Notes: generated by a model from the letters alone, not told the origin. A stretch of 64,000 nucleotides of DNA from a bacterium (GCA_905221435.1 CAJNDD010000003.1:1-64000); one strand, 5' to 3'; shown: positions 9,026-20,289, counted from the stretch's first letter. Translations and numbers: made by a program.

Positions 9026-10135
9026 TTAATCTTCAATAAAATCACGAAGGGGTTTGCTGCGACTTGGTTGACGCAATTTTCTCAAAGCCTTGGCCTCAAT
9101 CTGACGGATACGCTCACGAGTCACATTAAAGACTTTCCCAACATCTTCAAGAGTACGCATTTTACCATCATCTAGTCCAAAACGCAAGCGCAAGACGTTT
9201 TCTTCACGGTCCGTGAGAGTATCCAAAACTTCATCCAACTGCTCACGCAAAACGATACGAGTTGTGTAGTCTACTGGATTTTCAATCACTTCGTCTTCGA
9301 TAAAGTCCCCAAGATGGCTATCGTCCTCTTCACCAATCGGTGTTTCAAGCGAGACTGGTTCTTGAGCGATTTTTAGGATTTCACGGACCTTGTCAGGTGT
9401 CATATCCATACGCTCTGCGATTTGTTCAGGTGTCGGATCTTGTCCCAATTCTTGAAGAAGGTTACGCTGTTCACGGACAAGCTTGTTAATGGTTTCCACC
9501 ATGTGAACAGGAATACGAATGGTACGGGCCTGGTCAGCGATGGCACGGGTAATCGCCTGACGAATCCACCAAGTTGCGTAAGTTGAAAACTTGAATCCTT
9601 TTGAATAGTCAAACTTGTCAACAGCCTTCATCAAGCCCATGTTTCCTTCTTGAATCAAGTCAAGAAACTGCATGCCACGCCCTACGTAGCGCTTAGCGAT
9701 CGAAACCACCAAACGAAGGTTAGCTTCTGCAAGACGTTGTTTGGCTTCGATATCACCTGCTTCAACAGCTAGGGCCAATTCCTTTTCTTCTTCGTTGGTC
9801 AATAGAGGAACAACCCCGATTTCCTTCAAATACATACGGACTGGGTCATTAACCTTGGCAGAAGTTGAGCCAATCAAGTCCTCATCACTGAGTTCTGGTT
9901 CTTCTTCTGCACTAAGAACACGCGCACTTGGATTTCCTTCGTTGTCAGTGATAGAAATTCCAGCATCTTGAATCCGTTGCAAAAGGTCTTCAATGCCGTC
10001 TGCATCTAGGGTAAAAGGAATAACCAGACTTGAATTGATTTCATCATCTGTTGCTGTTCCTGTTTTTTTGTGGTTACGGATAAAGTCTGCTACTTGCACG
10101 TCAAATGTGGTTACTTCTTTTTGTTTTGTTGCCAT
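9026..10135 (-). CDS. rpoD: RNA polymerase primary sigma factor (sigma-A/70)
   Basis: A 369-residue primary sigma factor. Region 1.1 is short; region 1.2 [11 protein letters not shown]; region 2 with [25 protein letters not shown] and [22 protein letters not shown] (core binding and -10 recognition); region 3; region 4 with [13 protein letters not shown] and the helix-turn-helix [21 protein letters not shown] (-35 recognition). Length and motifs are typical of streptococcal RpoD. The start codon follows dnaG by 2 nt with GGAG from the end of dnaG as Shine-Dalgarno, indicating translational coupling. Confidence 0.98.
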   Translation of the reverse strand: MATKQKEVTTFDVQVADFIRNHKKTGTATDDEINSSLVIPFTLDADGIEDLLQRIQDAGISITDNEGNPSARVLSAEEEPELSDEDLIGSTSAKVNDPVRMYLKEIGVVPLLTNEEEKELALAVEAGDIEAKQRLAEANLRLVVSIAKRYVGRGMQFLDLIQEGNMGLMKAVDKFDYSKGFKFSTYATWWIRQAITRAIADQARTIRIPVHMVETINKLVREQRNLLQELGQDPTPEQIAERMDMTPDKVREILKIAQEPVSLETPIGEEDDSHLGDFIEDEVIENPVDYTTRIVLREQLDEVLDTLTDREENVLRLRFGLDDGKMRTLEDVGKVFNVTRERIRQIEAKALRKLRQPSRSKPLRDFIED

Positions 10136-10137
10136 TA

Positions 10138-11898
10138 TTACTCCATTCTTCTCTTTTGGGAAATCAATCGTTGCAATTCTTCCAAGGCTGTGTCTGTATC
10201 TCCTACATGACTAGCTTCCTGCACTTTCTTTTTAATTCGTAAGTTGTCCTTGCTGAGGAGGGCACGGTTTCGAGTCGCTTCGACTTCCACTAGCTCTTGA
10301 GGCGACATCTCAGCTGGCAAATCCAGACTAAGCACATGGTACCAAGCATTTTCAACTTCAGGCGTCTGATGAGAAAGCTCCTCTGAGCCGATTTCTCCCT
10401 GCTCACTTAATAATTCGTAAAGAATCTGAAATTCTGGGGTATCAAAGAAAAAATCGTCTCTTAGTAGGTAGTCATTTAACACAACTGGGTTCTCGGCCAT
10501 CCTATAGAGGAGATGAGCTTCTGCTCTCATGACTACTGTCAGTTGCCGCGTCACAGGCAAACTAATCACTGCTGGAGCATGCTCCTCTTTGACTCTTTCC
10601 TGCCTCTGAACAATCCGACTTTCATTTACAATCTGCTCAACCTGCTGGTAATCAAAAGAAGGTAGATTATCAGCCAGAATGTGGATATAAGAATTCTGGG
10701 CAGTGATAGACTTTTCTTTGGCGATTAGGGGTGCAATCTTTTCAATGAACTCAATTTGCGCCTGCAAGTTATCACTATTATCAGGCTTGAGCTGGTGAAT
10801 ATAGAACTCTATAGGACTGATACGAGTCTTGGTTAAAAGGTAAGCCAGGTCTTCAGCAGAATTCTTTTGCAAATACTCATCTGGGTCCATGGCATCAGGT
10901 ACTTGAACAACCTCCACTGAGAAGTCTTCTAATTCCTCTAGAGCCTTGGCTGTTGCTGCCTGCCCTGCCTTGTCACCATCATAGCTGAGAACAATTTTTT
11001 TAGTAAAGCGTTTGAGGTGGTCAACATGCTCCTTGCTTAAGGCTGTTCCCATGGAAGCCACAGCATTTTCTATACCAGCACGGTAAGCTGCGATAACATC
11101 CATGAAACCTTCCATCAGATAGAGTTCTGCTATCTTTCCAGTTGCTTTTTTAGCCTTGTCCAAATGATACAATTCGTAACTCTTATTAAAAATTGCAGTT
11201 GAACGACTATTTTTGTACTTGGCAGTCTGATTATCTGTTTCTTGCCAGATACGACCTGAAAAGGCAATAACCTGCCCCTTGTCATTGGTCAAAGGAAAGA
11301 TGATCCGTCCAAAAAAAGTATCATAAAACTGATTGCCATCTGACAGGTAGAACAAGCCAGAATCCAATAAATCCTTTTCCTCAAACTTGTCAGCCAAACG
11401 TTGATAGAGATAGGTTCTCTCTGCTGGAGCTAGTCCAATCTGGAAGTGCTTCAGAACATCGTCTGTCAATCCGCGTTTGTAGAGATAAGCCCTTGCTTCT
11501 TCTCCCATCTTGGTCGTCATAAGGATTGCATGGTAAAAACGGGCAGCTTCTTCATGCATATCATATAGAGCTTGATGAGGGGAAGTTTGTTGAGGACGAG
11601 ACTGTACCGGCGTAGCCAGTTGAATACCGACGCGCTCCCCTAAGAGCTGAACGGCTTCCATAAAGGACACACCTTGGTATTCTTCGATGAACTTAAAAAC
11701 ATCTCCTGAGCGCCCACAGCCAAAACAGTGATAAAACTGCTTGTCTTCCACAACGTTGAAAGAGGGGGTCTTTTCACCATGAAAAGGACAGAGCCCTAAA
11801 TAGTTCCGTCCAGCCTTCTGTAAAGAAATCACATCACCTATGACTTCCACAATGTTGGCATTGTTTTTGATTTCTTCAATGACTTGCTTGTCAACCAT
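10138..11898 (-). CDS. dnaG: DNA primase
   Basis: A 586-residue DnaG from the start [13 protein letters not shown] prefer this ATG because GGAGGT lies 8 nt before it; a start five codons upstream would put that site inside the gene. The CHC2 zinc-binding domain is intact ([11 protein letters not shown] ... [12 protein letters not shown]). The TOPRIM catalytic domain shows [26 protein letters not shown] and [10 protein letters not shown], and a helicase-binding C-terminal region follows. It synthesises RNA primers at the replication fork. It is first in the macromolecular-synthesis-like block with rpoD. Confidence 0.97.
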   Translation of the reverse strand: MVDKQVIEEIKNNANIVEVIGDVISLQKAGRNYLGLCPFHGEKTPSFNVVEDKQFYHCFGCGRSGDVFKFIEEYQGVSFMEAVQLLGERVGIQLATPVQSRPQQTSPHQALYDMHEEAARFYHAILMTTKMGEEARAYLYKRGLTDDVLKHFQIGLAPAERTYLYQRLADKFEEKDLLDSGLFYLSDGNQFYDTFFGRIIFPLTNDKGQVIAFSGRIWQETDNQTAKYKNSRSTAIFNKSYELYHLDKAKKATGKIAELYLMEGFMDVIAAYRAGIENAVASMGTALSKEHVDHLKRFTKKIVLSYDGDKAGQAATAKALEELEDFSVEVVQVPDAMDPDEYLQKNSAEDLAYLLTKTRISPIEFYIHQLKPDNSDNLQAQIEFIEKIAPLIAKEKSITAQNSYIHILADNLPSFDYQQVEQIVNESRIVQRQERVKEEHAPAVISLPVTRQLTVVMRAEAHLLYRMAENPVVLNDYLLRDDFFFDTPEFQILYELLSEQGEIGSEELSHQTPEVENAWYHVLSLDLPAEMSPQELVEVEATRNRALLSKDNLRIKKKVQEASHVGDTDTALEELQRLISQKRRME

Positions 11899-12022
11899 AC
11901 GCAATACCTCCATTTTATCATAGTTTCACGTAAACTAGTATAGCTTATTTCTGAAAAAAAGTAAACCATTTCATACGCTTTCCGTAATTCTCTTTACCTT
12001 ATTTTTCTTGATAGAAAGGGAA

Positions 12023-12058
12023 GATAAAAAACTCAGAAACACTTCCATGTTTCTAAGT
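12023..12058 (-). terminator. Terminator of the trpXYZ operon
   Basis: The minus strand has an 11-bp nearly perfect stem (ACTTAGAAACA / TGTTTCTGAGT, six-base loop) followed by TTTTTATC, about 40 nt past the stop of the ABC ATPase gene. Confidence 0.85.
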
Positions 12059-12094
12059 TTCTCTTCTCTATTTTTTGATGATTACTTAACTCAT

Positions 12095-12853
12095 CTATTC
12101 AAATAATTGATAGTAGTCTGAAATTTTCATCTTAGCTTTTTCTTCTTTATTGAGGTCTTGGATGATACGGCCTTCCTTCATGACTATCAGACGATTTCCA
12201 TACTTCAGTGCATCCTCCATATGGTGGGTAATCATCAAGGCTGTTAGATGATCCTTGCTGACAAAGTCATCTGTTAACTCCATCAAAGCAACACTGGTCT
12301 TTGGGTCGAGAGCTGCTGTGTGTTCATCCAACAAGAGCAACTCTGGTCGCTTCAAGGTTGCCATCAAGAGACTCAAGGCCTGACGTTGTCCACCTGAAAG
12401 AAACTCAATCGGAGTGTCGAGATGTTTCTCAAGACCATTTCCCACTTTTTCAATAGTAGCCTGAAACTCTTCCCTATGGCTTGAAAGTCTCCTAGGAAGG
12501 AGTCCTCTCTTCTCACCACGAAACTTGGCAATCAAGAGATTTTCCGCCACCGTCATACGGGGAGCCGTACCCATCTTAGGATCCTGAAAGACACGAGACA
12601 AGTACTTAGCTCGCTTTTCAGGTGAAAAATGCGTCACATCTTCCCCCATGATACGGATACTTCCACTTGTTAAGGGTAAAGTACCTGCAATAGTGTTAAA
12701 AAGCGTTGACTTCCCTGCTCCATTTCCACCTAGAATGGTAATGAAATCATGTTCGAAAATTTCAAGAGAAACATCATTCAGTATGATTTTTTCCTCGTCA
12801 TAGCCATTCGTGATGACTTTGGTGGCATTTTTTAATTCTACAATTGCTGTCAT
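12095..12853 (-). CDS. Tryptophan ABC transporter ATPase TrpZ-like
   Basis: A 252-residue ABC ATPase: Walker A GGNGAGKST, signature LSGGQRQALSL, Walker B LLLLDEHTAAL and switch histidine in MITHHMEDAL. It overlaps the permease gene by 4 nt (ATGA). Together with the membrane component and the solute-binding protein upstream, it forms the three-gene cassette known in streptococci as trpXYZ. Substrate assignment depends on the upstream T-box and on family knowledge; the ATPase itself does not reveal the substrate. Confidence 0.9.
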   Translation of the reverse strand: MTAIVELKNATKVITNGYDEEKIILNDVSLEIFEHDFITILGGNGAGKSTLFNTIAGTLPLTSGSIRIMGEDVTHFSPEKRAKYLSRVFQDPKMGTAPRMTVAENLLIAKFRGEKRGLLPRRLSSHREEFQATIEKVGNGLEKHLDTPIEFLSGGQRQALSLLMATLKRPELLLLDEHTAALDPKTSVALMELTDDFVSKDHLTALMITHHMEDALKYGNRLIVMKEGRIIQDLNKEEKAKMKISDYYQLFE

Positions 12854-13716
12854 TTGCTAAACTTGACTCCTTTCAGGTATTTGCTTTTGAAGGTTGGAAT
12901 CATAAGGCAAACTGCCAAAATCAAGGCGCTGTACAAACGAAGATAACTTGTATTAAACCCAAGAGCAATCACTCCCCAAACGAGGAACTGATAAGCAATA
13001 GACCCCACAACGATGGTCATGAGACGCTCTGCCAAGGTCAAACTCTTAAACAATACCTCACCAATAATCAAGCTAGCAAGGCCTACGACAATCACGCCGA
13101 TTCCTCGTGAAACATCCGCGTATCCTTCTTGTTGAGCAATTAAGGCTCCTGCAAGCGCGATGATCCCATTTGAGAGAACCAAGCCCATGAGTTCCATTCG
13201 TCCTGTATTGATACCAAAGCTACGAGCCATATCAGGATTGTCACCTGTAGCGATGTAGGCTTGACCTAGTTTGGTATCAAGGAAAAAGAGCATAAGGCCA
13301 ATAACAAGAGCTACAAAGATTAATCCAGTCAGGAGTTGGTTAAGGTCCGAATCAAAAGGTAAGACATCCTGAATTTGCTTGGTTCCAAGAAGCCCCAGAT
13401 TGGCACGTCCCATAATCATGAGCATGATGGAATGGCAGGAAGTCATAACCAAAATCCCTGATAAGAGGGTTGGGATTTTTCCTTTAGTATACAAAAGACC
13501 CGTCGCCATTCCAGCTAGACAGCCCGCTCCTACTGCAGCTAAGGTTGCTAAAAATGGATTGACTCCCTGTGTTATCAAGGTTACGGCTACTGCTCCCCCA
13601 AGAGGAAAAGAACCTTCAGTAGTCATATCAGGGAAATTCAAAATTCGAAAAGTCATAAAGATTCCCAAACCTAAAATCGCCCAGACCATCCCCTGAGAAA
13701 TAATGGATACTATCAT
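12850..13716 (-). CDS. Tryptophan ABC transporter permease TrpY-like
   Basis: A 288-residue, very hydrophobic permease with about eight membrane segments, of the branched-chain-amino-acid/ribose-type (BPD_transp_2-like) fold: MIVSIISQGMVWAILGLGIF, then TEGSFPLGGAVAVTL and GDNPDMARSFGINTGRMELMGL, a conserved cytoplasmic coupling region. It sits between the binding-protein gene (65 nt upstream) and the ATPase gene (4-nt overlap), so it is part of one transcript. Confidence 0.9.
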   Translation of the reverse strand: MIVSIISQGMVWAILGLGIFMTFRILNFPDMTTEGSFPLGGAVAVTLITQGVNPFLATLAAVGAGCLAGMATGLLYTKGKIPTLLSGILVMTSCHSIMLMIMGRANLGLLGTKQIQDVLPFDSDLNQLLTGLIFVALVIGLMLFFLDTKLGQAYIATGDNPDMARSFGINTGRMELMGLVLSNGIIALAGALIAQQEGYADVSRGIGVIVVGLASLIIGEVLFKSLTLAERLMTIVVGSIAYQFLVWGVIALGFNTSYLRLYSALILAVCLMIPTFKSKYLKGVKFSK

Positions 13717-13781
13717 AATCTTTCACTCATTTCTTTCTTTAGTAAAAATGGGAGGAGATGTGTCCAGCTCCTCCTTTATCT

Positions 13782-14777
13782 TTATTCAATCACTTGTCCT
13801 GCTTCTTTTAGAACGGACTCTGGAATGGTGATACCAAGTTCCCGCGCTAGTTTTTTATTAATCACTGACTTACCAGTTGAAAAGACATTAACTGGCGTAT
13901 CAGCTGGTTTTTCACCTTTTAAAACTTTGGCAATCATTTTACCAGTAGCCACTCCAAGATCGTGTTGGTCAACTACTACAGATGCTAATCCACCTGCTTC
14001 TACCATGGCAGTAGCACTTGGGTAGATTGGCTTTTTAGCTGTTTGGTTGCTTGAAACAACTGTTGAGAATGCGGATGCGATGGTGTTGTCAATTGGAACC
14101 CAAATCGCATCTACCTTGCTTGTCATGACATTAACTGTTGAAGCAATTTCATTTGTTGATGGAACAGCAAAGGTTTCGACTGTCAAACCTGCTTTTTCAG
14201 CATAAGCCTTGAATTCTTCCACCTGTGTTTTTGAGTTATCTTCGCTACTTGAGTAAAGAGCTCCGATTGTTTTGACATTTGGTGTGAGAGTTTTTATCAA
14301 CTCTACTTGTTGTTCAGCAGGGTTGTGGTCTGATACCCCTGTGATGTTGCCACCTGGTTTTTTCAAATCTTTGACCAAGTTCGCACCGATTGGGTCTGTA
14401 ATAGCAGCCATGATAACTGGTAGATCTTTCGTAGCACTAGCGAGTCCTTGAGCCGCTGGTGTCGCAATCCCAACAACAACGTCATTTCCATTTGCTACTA
14501 ACTGTTTACTCATGGTTGCAACCTTGCTCTGATCCCCTTCAGAGTTCATAAAGTCGATTTTCACTTGGTCACCTTTATAGCCTTCTTCAGCTAATCCATC
14601 TTGAATCCCTTGGTAAATCAAGTCCAAGGATGGGTGACTAACAAATTGAAGGACACCAACCTTAGCAACCTTTTGCTCTTCCTTGGCTACTGGCTTGTTC
14701 ATAGATGAATAAATCAAGCTAGCCACTACCAATACTGCTAATCCAGCGACAATTCCAATCAAACGTTTATTTTTCAT
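13782..14777 (-). CDS. trpX: Tryptophan ABC transporter substrate-binding protein TrpX-like
   Basis: A 331-residue periplasmic-type binding protein of the ABC_sub_bind (PF04392) family, with VGVLQFVSHPSLDLIYQGI, NDVVVGIATPAAQGLA, PVIMAAITDPIGANLV and GGNITGVSDHNP. The N-terminus is a single hydrophobic helix without a lipobox cysteine, so it is probably held by an uncleaved membrane anchor. It is first in the operon, about 100 nt after a T-box leader. NCBI families describe streptococcal members as tryptophan-binding TrpX. That substrate is inferred from family and regulation. Confidence 0.88.
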   Translation of the reverse strand: MKNKRLIGIVAGLAVLVVASLIYSSMNKPVAKEEQKVAKVGVLQFVSHPSLDLIYQGIQDGLAEEGYKGDQVKIDFMNSEGDQSKVATMSKQLVANGNDVVVGIATPAAQGLASATKDLPVIMAAITDPIGANLVKDLKKPGGNITGVSDHNPAEQQVELIKTLTPNVKTIGALYSSSEDNSKTQVEEFKAYAEKAGLTVETFAVPSTNEIASTVNVMTSKVDAIWVPIDNTIASAFSTVVSSNQTAKKPIYPSATAMVEAGGLASVVVDQHDLGVATGKMIAKVLKGEKPADTPVNVFSTGKSVINKKLARELGITIPESVLKEAGQVIE

Positions 14778-14870
14778 TTTTCTTTCTCCTTAATTCTTTT
14801 ACCTTAACTTTTTAAATCACATCATCAAGTGATGCCATCGTTTAAATTCCAATATCTTTACTCCCCATAG

Positions 14871-15106
14871 AAAAAGTCCTCACACAAAAAACTTGTGTGA
14901 GGACGTCGATGCGCGGTGCCACCTCAATTATAGGGAATATCCCTATCGCTCTTTCTCGCAATAACGAGTTGCACTGTAAGGTGTGCTCACCGAATTTTTA
15001 TGATTTCAAATTCTTAAGTACATTCAGCCCAATTTCGTCACTTTCATCTATCTGTTTCCACCAACCACAGACTCTCTAAAAAACTTCAATGATTACTTTC
15101 TGAATG
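14871..15106 (-). promoter_or_regulatory. T-box riboswitch controlling trpXYZ
   Basis: The minus-strand leader has the T-box landmarks in order: an AGAGAG start, a stem I distal loop GGTTGGTGGAAA, the conserved GGTGGCACCGCG antiterminator sequence (14912-14923) and a strong terminator hairpin GTCCTCACACAAG / TGTGTGAGGAC plus T run (14871-14904). A candidate specifier TGG (Trp) lies at 15029-15031 within GAAATTGGGCTG. Uncharged tRNA pairs with the leader and prevents termination, so expression rises when the amino acid is scarce. The T-box is certain; the Trp reading is likely because of the downstream genes, though an overlapping ATT cannot be excluded by eye. Confidence 0.92.
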
Positions 15107-15111
15107 TTTAA

Positions 15112-15139
15112 ATTATACCATTTTTCAACTACTTGTCAA
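15112..15139 (-). promoter_or_regulatory. Promoter of the trpXYZ T-box transcript
   Basis: The minus strand has a consensus TTGACA (15134-15139), a 16-bp spacer and TATAAT (15112-15117, preceded by TGG). Confidence 0.85.
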
Positions 15140-15167
15140 GCTTATTTTTTGAATTTTTTAAACAATT

Positions 15168-15199
15168 CAAAAACTTCCCCTTGAAAAAAGAGGAAGTTT
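15168..15199 (-). terminator. Terminator of ppc
   Basis: Eight-base-pair stem AAACTTCC/GGAAGTTT, A-rich loop and T run on the minus strand, directly after the ppc stop codon and just upstream of the T-box promoter. Confidence 0.75.
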
Positions 15200-15207
15200 G
15201 TAGAATA

Positions 15208-17904
15208 TCAGCCTGAATTACGCAAACCTGTTGCAATTCCGTTGATAGTTGTATGGATCAGTTTTTCTTCGTCAGCTGACAATTCGCCGCGACGTTGACG
15301 TTTGATCAACTCCAACTGAATGTAGTTCAGGATATTAAAGTAAGGCATACGATAGTTTAGACTATCTTTTAGGTAAGAGTTTTCTGCCAAGAGTTCGTCA
15401 TAACCTTCGATAGCTAAAATAACGTCCTTAGTCAACTGCCATTCATCTAAAATAGTGTAGTAGATAGCCTGCACTTCTTCATCTTCACAGAGCTTGGCAT
15501 ATTCAAAAGCAATGTTCATATTAGACTTAGATAAGACCATGTCCACATTAGAGAGCAGGGATTGGAAGAAAGGCCAGTTTTGGTACATGTCACGGAGGAT
15601 CTCAATATTATCAGGATCTTGATCAATAAATTCTTTGAAGCTGGATCCCACTCCGTACCAACCAGGGAACATGACACGACTTTGTGACCATGAGAAGACC
15701 CAAGGAATGGCACGCAAACCGCCAATTTCAGTGATGGTCTTACGAGCTGCTGGACGCGAACCGATATTGAAGCTTGAAATAGCCTTGATTGGACTTGATT
15801 CAAAGAAATAGTCATAGAAATGTTCATTTCCAAAGACCAAATCACGGTAGATATCGTAGCTACGGTCCACTACTTGATCCATGATAGCTTCGTAACGATT
15901 TGATGTATTGGTATCACTCTTCTTCTTGGTAATCATACGGTTAATGGCTGCAGAAACCAACATTTCAAGGTTATAATAGGCGGCATCTTTGTTACCGTAT
16001 TTGTTTCCAATCACTTCTCCCTGCTCAGTCAGACGGATGCGGTCTTTGATAGACTTGAGTGGTTGGGATGTGATGGCTTCATAAGTTGGACCACCACCAC
16101 GACCCACAGTACCACCACGACCGTGGAAGAAGGTCACTTTAACACCAAATTCATCACCGATAGCAGTTAGTTGTTGTTGCGCCTTGTAAAGGGTCCAACA
16201 GGATGATAAATAGCCACCGTCCTTGTTACTATCAGAGTAACCGAGCATGATTTCCTGATAGTTATCTTTTGAAGCAATCCATTTTTTAGCCAAAGGTAGA
16301 GAGAAATATCTTCTCATAGTCTCTTCTGAGTGATCTAAGTCCTCGATCGTTTCAAAGAGGGGAACAATCTGAACGCGGGCTTTTTGAGCATCTACCAAGC
16401 CGACTTCCTTGAGCATGATGGCTAGTTCGAGCATATCAGACACGCTAGTTGCATGAGAAATGATGGTTTGACGAATGACGTTTTCACCCAGTTTATCCTT
16501 CAACTTGCGAGCAGCTTTAAAGATAGAGAGTTCTTTTTCAAGCAGTTCTGACTTTTCAGCATGAGTCGCTGAGAGGATACGAGGGTCTTCTTCCAACTCT
16601 TTTAAGAGGAGGGCGCATTTTTCGTCTTCAGACAGATCGCTATAGTGGTCGTTGATGCCAGCAGATGCTAGTAATTCAGCCACACAAGCTTCATGAACAC
16701 TAGAATCTTGGCGCATATCGATAGAGGCAAGATAGAAGCCAAAGATTTCAACGGCTTGCATCAACTCAACAAATTCTCCTGAAATCAGGTATTCTCCTTT
16801 GTTCTCAAGGAGAGAGTCGCGAATGGCCAACAAATCTTGATAAAATTCATCTGCAGTGGCATACCTAGGTTGAAGATCCTTATCTTCAATCAAATAAGCC
16901 TTGGTTGCCTGCATCTTAGCTTGGATGTCAAAGAGTGCTCGGCGATAGAGTTCTTTTTCACGGTAAATCGAGTTGTCCTGAGACTCCAACGCCATCTCAC
17001 GAACCTTGTCGCTAACATTCACGATGCTAGTTGAAAGTGAAAATTCACGATAAAGATTATAAATCTTCTCATCGTAATAGTTCATGATGACTTCGCACTG
17101 AGTCAAGGCTGATTTGTTTAGGGTTTCCGCTGTTACGAAAGGATTTCCATCACGGTCTCCTCCAATCCACATCCCCATTGTAATTGGTTTTGGATGCTCA
17201 AGCTCGATACCTTGTTCTTTAGCAAGTTTCTTATACTCAGCTGTCAAACGTGGCACAGCATTCAGGAAAGAACTTTGGTAGTACTCCATCACATTTGTGA
17301 TTTCGTTGGTTACTTTCAATTTCTTCTCGCGAATCATGTCGGTTTGCATGATAATTTCAATATAACGACGGAGATCCGTGTGCCATTTTTCTTTGTTGAT
17401 CAAGCCAAGTTTGACATCACGGTACTTACGTAGGAGAGTGTGGATATGATTGGTCAAGTCCAGCATACTCTTGCGTTGTACTTGCGTTGGATGGGCGGTT
17501 AAGACAGGAACGACATTTAACTTTTCTAAAATTTCGGCTGCATTTTCTTTTTCAGCTACCATCTTAATCGTTGTAGAAAGTTTTCCTAGATAGTCTTGGT
17601 CCACATTATTTTGGTGATTGATCTCATAAGCCAAATCCACATCCTCAGAGATATTAATCAAAAGTGGAAGGATAGAGAAATAGCGTGAAATGTAAATCAT
17701 TTCTTCATTCGAAAGACTAGTCACTAGGTCATTGAGCCCTTGATAATTCTCGCTAGTTGATAATTCCTTCAACTGGATAATCTTTTCAAAGGTTTCTGGC
17801 GCTAGCATATTCTTTGTGATATCTTCTAATAGCTCAGTCAGAATCAAGACTTCTTCTTGGACGACTGCTTTATTACTATAGTTTTCTAATTTTTGAAGAG
17901 ACAT
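15208..17904 (-). CDS. ppc: Phosphoenolpyruvate carboxylase
   Basis: An 898-residue PEP carboxylase, full length. Catalytic motifs are present: [54 protein letters not shown] and the GSRPAARK region. The C-terminus ends in the family's RNSG. It converts PEP and bicarbonate to oxaloacetate, an anaplerotic reaction that feeds aspartate synthesis in streptococci lacking a complete TCA cycle. It lies 23 nt downstream of ftsW in the same direction, the usual neighbour order in pneumococcal relatives. Confidence 0.98.
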   Translation of the reverse strand: MSLQKLENYSNKAVVQEEVLILTELLEDITKNMLAPETFEKIIQLKELSTSENYQGLNDLVTSLSNEEMIYISRYFSILPLLINISEDVDLAYEINHQNNVDQDYLGKLSTTIKMVAEKENAAEILEKLNVVPVLTAHPTQVQRKSMLDLTNHIHTLLRKYRDVKLGLINKEKWHTDLRRYIEIIMQTDMIREKKLKVTNEITNVMEYYQSSFLNAVPRLTAEYKKLAKEQGIELEHPKPITMGMWIGGDRDGNPFVTAETLNKSALTQCEVIMNYYDEKIYNLYREFSLSTSIVNVSDKVREMALESQDNSIYREKELYRRALFDIQAKMQATKAYLIEDKDLQPRYATADEFYQDLLAIRDSLLENKGEYLISGEFVELMQAVEIFGFYLASIDMRQDSSVHEACVAELLASAGINDHYSDLSEDEKCALLLKELEEDPRILSATHAEKSELLEKELSIFKAARKLKDKLGENVIRQTIISHATSVSDMLELAIMLKEVGLVDAQKARVQIVPLFETIEDLDHSEETMRRYFSLPLAKKWIASKDNYQEIMLGYSDSNKDGGYLSSCWTLYKAQQQLTAIGDEFGVKVTFFHGRGGTVGRGGGPTYEAITSQPLKSIKDRIRLTEQGEVIGNKYGNKDAAYYNLEMLVSAAINRMITKKKSDTNTSNRYEAIMDQVVDRSYDIYRDLVFGNEHFYDYFFESSPIKAISSFNIGSRPAARKTITEIGGLRAIPWVFSWSQSRVMFPGWYGVGSSFKEFIDQDPDNIEILRDMYQNWPFFQSLLSNVDMVLSKSNMNIAFEYAKLCEDEEVQAIYYTILDEWQLTKDVILAIEGYDELLAENSYLKDSLNYRMPYFNILNYIQLELIKRQRRGELSADEEKLIHTTINGIATGLRNSG

Positions 17905-17927
17905 ATACTTTCCTTTCCATTCAATCC

Positions 17928-19151
17928 TTACAGACTTTCATCGGTTTGATTTTCGTATTCTCTGATAAGTTTGGCACGTTTTTCACTAGCATCGATATTT
18001 AATACAAAGGCAATGGCTACAGATAAGACTAGGAGACTATTCCCACCTTGTGAAAGGAAGGGGAAGGTTACCCCTGTAGAAGGAATCAAACCGGAAATCC
18101 CACCGATATTGACAAAGACCTGAACCAGAATCATCCCTCCGACACCGATAGCAACCATAGAGTTAAAGGGATCTTTAGCCCGAATACCGACCAGGATGAT
18201 TCTCAAAATCAAGAAGAAGAGGAGGGCCAAAATCATACTTGCTCCTACAAATCCGAACTCCTCGATGACAATCGAAAAAACGAAGTCTGTGTGGGCTTCT
18301 GGCAAATAACCACGTTTTTCGATGGAATTTCCTAATCCTAGTCCAAACCAGCCACCATTCACCATGGCATAGTAGGAATTTGCAAGCTGGTGTCCTGCGC
18401 CTGCCAAGTCATTAAAAGGATTAAAGAAGGCACTGAAACGTTTGGCAACGTAGCCAAACACTGGAATTTGAGAAAACTTTTCAACCCCGACAAAGCGAAT
18501 GACAGACAAGACTAGAATCGAACTACCTGCCAAAAGAGCTAGAAAAGTTGAAAACCAACGGTAGGCAATCCCACTGACTGTATACATAATCAGTGATACC
18601 ATCACCAAGATAGTCGCATTTCCCAAATCTGGGAAAATTCCCAAACTACCTATCAAAATCAACAAAACAAAACGCCAGTCATTAAAAGCACGAGGTAGCC
18701 ATTGATTTTGGGTCAAGACTTGGAAATCATAGACCGCTATCTCATCTTGTTGCTTTGAAAATCGATGGGCTAGGTACCAAATAATGATAATCTTTAGGTA
18801 CTCTGCGGGTTGAATCGTCACTGGCCCTACAGAAATCCAACCATAGGCACCATTGATTGGGGTACCAATTAACCGCGCCAAAGCCAAGAGAATCATCTCC
18901 ACAAACATAACGATAAAAATCAAGCGTTCATTTCTTAAAAAATTAAGTTTCAGTTTATAAATTAAGGCAATCAAAAACAAACTGATTATCCAAAACATTC
19001 CTTGGTTTCGAGCTAACTGAAGAGCGCTCTTCCCTTCTTGAATCAAGGTAGCACTCGTTGTTGAGTAAACGACGATTAGACCCAAAATCGATAAAAGGAA
19101 ATAAGGAATCAAAATGGAATAATTCAATAGGTGCCTTTTACTAATTTTCAT
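17928..19151 (-). CDS. ftsW: Septal peptidoglycan glycosyltransferase FtsW (SEDS family)
   Basis: A 407-residue polytopic SEDS protein with about ten membrane segments. Key motifs are [27 protein letters not shown] (the catalytic-loop Asp region), [27 protein letters not shown] and the C-terminal [17 protein letters not shown]. FtsW polymerises glycan strands at the septum with a class B PBP. The gene has its own extended -10 promoter and a 5' UTR that can form a perfect 7-bp hairpin. RodA is the alternative SEDS identity; neighbouring ppc supports FtsW. Confidence 0.93.
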   Translation of the reverse strand: MKISKRHLLNYSILIPYFLLSILGLIVVYSTTSATLIQEGKSALQLARNQGMFWIISLFLIALIYKLKLNFLRNERLIFIVMFVEMILLALARLIGTPINGAYGWISVGPVTIQPAEYLKIIIIWYLAHRFSKQQDEIAVYDFQVLTQNQWLPRAFNDWRFVLLILIGSLGIFPDLGNATILVMVSLIMYTVSGIAYRWFSTFLALLAGSSILVLSVIRFVGVEKFSQIPVFGYVAKRFSAFFNPFNDLAGAGHQLANSYYAMVNGGWFGLGLGNSIEKRGYLPEAHTDFVFSIVIEEFGFVGASMILALLFFLILRIILVGIRAKDPFNSMVAIGVGGMILVQVFVNIGGISGLIPSTGVTFPFLSQGGNSLLVLSVAIAFVLNIDASEKRAKLIREYENQTDESL

Positions 19152-19168
19152 ATGTCACCATTCTAATA

Positions 19169-19188
19169 GGAACAGAGCCGACTGTTCC
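19169..19188 (-). other. Hairpin in the ftsW 5' UTR
   Basis: Perfect stem GGAACAG / CTGTTCC with a six-base loop, about 18 nt before the ftsW start and without a T run. It may affect translation or mRNA stability. Confidence 0.45.
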
Positions 19189-19220
19189 CAATTCCGTTTT
19201 ATTTTCTAGTTTTGATTGCT

Positions 19221-19229
19221 ATTATACCA
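19221..19229 (-). promoter_or_regulatory. Extended -10 promoter of ftsW
   Basis: The minus strand reads TGGTATAAT about 70 nt before the ftsW start. The -35 region is poor, as is common with a TGN extension. Confidence 0.6.
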
Positions 19230-19300
19230 TTTTTTCAGAAAGAAAAAAACTCTTATCCTCCAATCCTTCGAATTTTGCTATTTGGACGAAACTGATTGCT

Positions 19301-19336
19301 AAAAAATACAAACTTCAAGACAAAGTTTGTATTTTT
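19301..19336 (-). terminator. Terminator of prsA
   Basis: Stem ATACAAACTT / AAGTTTGTAT followed by TTTTTT on the minus strand, immediately after the prsA stop codon. Confidence 0.8.
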
Positions 19337-19341
19337 CTTTT

Positions 19342-20289
19342 TTATTCTGCTGATGAGCTACTGCTTGAACTTGAGCTTGAGTCTCCACTTCCAATATATT
19401 GAGCAAAAATACTCTGGAAAGCAGGGTCTTTTATTTTAATATTTGCTGCTTGGAATTCTTTTCCGATGACACTCTGAACGAAGGAAGCATCGTTTTGTTT
19501 CTGTGTCAAAATGACGGTTTTTAATTTTTCTTTGTAATCATCTAGATTTGATGATTTTTCTGTTTTCTTGGTTACTTTGATGATGTAGAATTGGCTACTA
19601 TAAGCTTGGGTACCAGTTGCTCTAATCACATCAGACACCCCATTCACATCCAAGGCAAAGGCAGCCTTCTTGACTTGTTCTGGTAGTTCTGTAGATGCTG
19701 AGTCAAAAGTAATTTCTCCACCATTTTCTTTTGTCTTGTCATCATTTGAGTTGTCTTTTGCCAACTGGGCAAAATCAGCTCCTTCAGCTTTTGCTTTTTC
19801 GAGCACTTCTTTTGCCTTGTCTTCATTATCCATACGGATGATTTGTGCTGTCACATCGGGTGTGTAAGCTTCGAAAGCTTTTTGGTAAGCTTCATCAGTC
19901 AGTTCATTTTCCGCTGCTTTCTTAACTGCCAATTCAACTAATTTGCTGGTGCGAATTTGAGCTTTACGAGTTTCAGGAGTCATTCCTGCACGTGAAAGAA
20001 CATTTTGATAACTGTCCCCGTATTTTTTCTGCTCTTCGGCAACAGCGTCATCTACTTCTTGTTCAGTCACTTCAGACCCATATTGCTTTTCAAATACTTT
20101 TTCTATCGTCATATTGAGCAAGACTTGTTGTGCAGTTGGGTTGTTTTTAGCTTGTTCATAAAATTGGTGTTCGGTGATAACATCACCCTTCATGCTGATG
20201 AGGTCAGCCCCTTCAGAACTTTTTGAACAAGCAGCCAAAGTCGCTACAGATAATAAGGTAATGGCTCCTGCCAATAGTTTTTTCTTCAT
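19342..20289 (-). CDS. prsA: Foldase lipoprotein PrsA/PpmA (parvulin-type)
   Basis: A 315-residue lipoprotein: signal peptide with lipobox LAAC (Cys21), a SurA-like N-terminal helical chaperone region, and a parvulin (PPIase) domain at about 140-245 with DFAQLAKDNSNDD and ENGGEITF. The C-terminus is a run of about eleven serines. It sits on the outer face of the membrane and assists folding of secreted proteins. Parvulin-site residues are partly degenerate, as in other streptococcal PrsA/PpmA. It follows the O-methyltransferase gene by 65 nt in the order coiA-pepF-OMT-prsA. Confidence 0.93.
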   Translation of the reverse strand: MKKKLLAGAITLLSVATLAACSKSSEGADLISMKGDVITEHQFYEQAKNNPTAQQVLLNMTIEKVFEKQYGSEVTEQEVDDAVAEEQKKYGDSYQNVLSRAGMTPETRKAQIRTSKLVELAVKKAAENELTDEAYQKAFEAYTPDVTAQIIRMDNEDKAKEVLEKAKAEGADFAQLAKDNSNDDKTKENGGEITFDSASTELPEQVKKAAFALDVNGVSDVIRATGTQAYSSQFYIIKVTKKTEKSSNLDDYKEKLKTVILTQKQNDASFVQSVIGKEFQAANIKIKDPAFQSIFAQYIGSGDSSSSSSSSSSAE

